Shown here piece after piece: positions 62,905 through 64,000 of a DNA stretch of 64,000 nucleotides (positions within the stretch are counted from its first letter, which is position 1; every line of letters begins with the position of its first letter). The notes under the pieces are model-generated. The model saw only the letters and a program-made list of their open reading frames with translations. It was not told where the DNA came from and did no database searches. The DNA lies in the NCBI RefSeq assembly GCF_021088345.1, contig NZ_CP088156.1, forward strand, positions 7,431,001 through 7,495,000, written 5' to 3'. Source of the DNA: Bradyrhizobium ontarionense (GTDB lineage: Bacteria; Pseudomonadota; Alphaproteobacteria; Rhizobiales; Xanthobacteraceae). The translations under genes and the position numbers were made by a program.

Positions 62905-64000
62905 ATGACCAGCATAGCGCCTCTCATTCTACTGGCTGCCGGTGGCACCGGCGGCCATCTGTTTCCGGCCGAAGCGTTGGGCGTCGAGCTGATCAGGCGC
63001 GGCTATCGCGTCCGTCTGGTCACCGATGCGCGCGCGCTGCGCTACAGCGGCCTGTTCACCAAGGACATGATCGACGTGGTGCCGAGCGAGACGGTGCGCA
63101 GCCGTTCGCCGGTGGCGCTGGCCCGCACCGCGCTGCTGCTCGGCACCGGCACAGTGGCCGCGTTCAACCTGATGCGACGGCTGAAGCCCGCGGCGGTGAT
63201 CGGCTTCGGCGGCTATCCGACCGTGCCGCCGCTGCTCGCGGCGCGGCTCGCCGGCGTGCCCAGCCTCATCCACGACGCCAATGCCGTGCTTGGCCGCGCC
63301 AACCGTTTCCTGTCCGCGCACGTGAAGGCGATCGCGACCTCGCTGCCCGGCGTGCTCGATCGGGATCCTGCGCTGGCGGCCAAGACCACGACGGTGGGCA
63401 CGCCGATGCGCCCCGCCATTCTCGAAGCGGCGGCCGTGCCGTATGTCCCGCCGGAGACCTCGGGCCCGTTGCGGCTGCTCGTGGTCGGCGGCAGCCAGGG
63501 CGCGCGGGTGATGAGCGACATCGTGCCCGGCGCGATCGAGCGGCTCGAGCCGGCGCTGTGGGGCCGGCTGGTGCTGACCCAGCAGGTTCGCCAGGAGGAC
63601 ATGGCGCGGGTGCGCGCGGTCTATGACCGGCTCAGGATCAATGCCGAGCTTGCGCCCTTCTTTACCGACCTGCCGGCGCGGCTCGCGGCCAATCATCTCG
63701 TGATCTCGCGCTCCGGCGCCGGCACCGTGGCCGAGCTCGCCGCGATCGGTCGGCCCGCGATCCTGGTGCCGCTGCCGGGCGCCATCGACCAGGACCAGTT
63801 CGCCAATGCCGGCGTGCTGTCGGAGGCGAACGCCGCGATCCGGATCGTGCAGGCCGAGTTCACGCCCGACCGGCTGGCCTCGGAGATCTCGGCGCTCGCC
63901 GCCGAGCCGTCGCGCCTCGCTGCCATGGTGCAGGCTGCGCGTGCGGCCGGCCGCCTCGATGCGGCGGAGCGGCTGGCGGACCTGGTGATCAGGACTGCCG
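62905..64000 (+). CDS. murG: UDP-GlcNAc:lipid I GlcNAc transferase MurG (3' end outside window)
   Basis: 365 codons are present with no stop, so only the last few residues lie beyond the window edge. GT28 fold: AAGGTGGHLFPAEALGVELI, VIGFGGYPTVPPLLAARLAG, HDANAVLGRANRFLS (the more usual HEQN is HDAN here), LLVVGGSQGARVMSDIVPGA and VISRSGAGTVAELAAIGRPA. It adds GlcNAc to lipid I, making lipid II, at the inner face of the membrane. Start ATG at 62905 follows a short 71-bp gap after ftsW that carries a scrap of a dispersed repeat (CGCTCGCAATGACGA). Confidence 0.95.
   Translation, partial: MTSIAPLILLAAGGTGGHLFPAEALGVELIRRGYRVRLVTDARALRYSGLFTKDMIDVVPSETVRSRSPVALARTALLLGTGTVAAFNLMRRLKPAAVIGFGGYPTVPPLLAARLAGVPSLIHDANAVLGRANRFLSAHVKAIATSLPGVLDRDPALAAKTTTVGTPMRPAILEAAAVPYVPPETSGPLRLLVVGGSQGARVMSDIVPGAIERLEPALWGRLVLTQQVRQEDMARVRAVYDRLRINAELAPFFTDLPARLAANHLVISRSGAGTVAELAAIGRPAILVPLPGAIDQDQFANAGVLSEANAAIRIVQAEFTPDRLASEISALAAEPSRLAAMVQAARAAGRLDAAERLADLVIRTA

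Overview
The window looks like chromosomal DNA of an alphaproteobacterium of the Bradyrhizobium/Nitrobacteraceae type. The reasons are the high GC content, the order of the cell-wall/division genes, a Rhizobiales-style PmtA, extensin-like and DUF2147 envelope proteins, and several dispersed palindromic elements of the kind that litter Bradyrhizobium genomes. This assignment rests on recognition of families; no search was run.

Layout. 0.1-8.2 kb: a small zinc-ribbon protein, a PRC-barrel protein behind a sigma-EcfG-type promoter, an OmpR/EnvZ-type two-component pair, a Liv-type ABC binding protein, a DUF4403 protein and an L,D-transpeptidase. 8.6-14.2 kb: a group of probable membrane-lipid genes (GT4 glycosyltransferase, PmtA-like methyltransferase, a His-rich membrane protein, a membrane-anchored class III aminotransferase and an E. 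coli-type phosphatidylserine decarboxylase). 14.3-18.1 kb: Nudix hydrolase, DMT transporter, a DUF3313-like lipoprotein and a secreted carboxymuconolactone-decarboxylase-fold protein. 18.3-25.4 kb: a MacB-MacA-NodT tripartite efflux operon, divergent from a second two-component pair. 25.8-32.9 kb: a membrane-bound AraC regulator with an acyltransferase-3 gene, FecR, DUF2147, a 27-residue membrane peptide and an extensin-family lipoprotein. 33-36.6 kb: a TonB-dependent receptor divergent from nikR, with a consensus NikR operator between them. 37-43 kb: a repeat-rich, lower-GC accessory stretch with an SDR gene and its broken duplicate, a KdpD-like sensor lacking its kinase, a lone lpxD, a small secreted protein and a VOC protein. 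43-47 kb: a TetR regulator with two operators and an EmrA/EmrB efflux pair. 47.2-52.2 kb: an ABC exporter, rnpB (RNase P RNA), a DGPF protein with an ECF42-type sigma factor, and a peptidoglycan amidase. 52.8-64 kb: the dcw cluster rsmH-ftsL-ftsI-murE-murF-mraY-murD-ftsW-murG, the last gene cut by the window edge.

Much of the window serves the envelope: peptidoglycan synthesis and septation (dcw), cross-linking and recycling (L,D-transpeptidase, amidase), lipid head-group chemistry, lipid A acylation (LpxD), three export systems and two envelope-type two-component systems. The points most worth a second look are the lipid gene group, the NikR-controlled receptor, the nested palindromic elements whose arms change in compensatory fashion, and a multi-hairpin element beside tetR.
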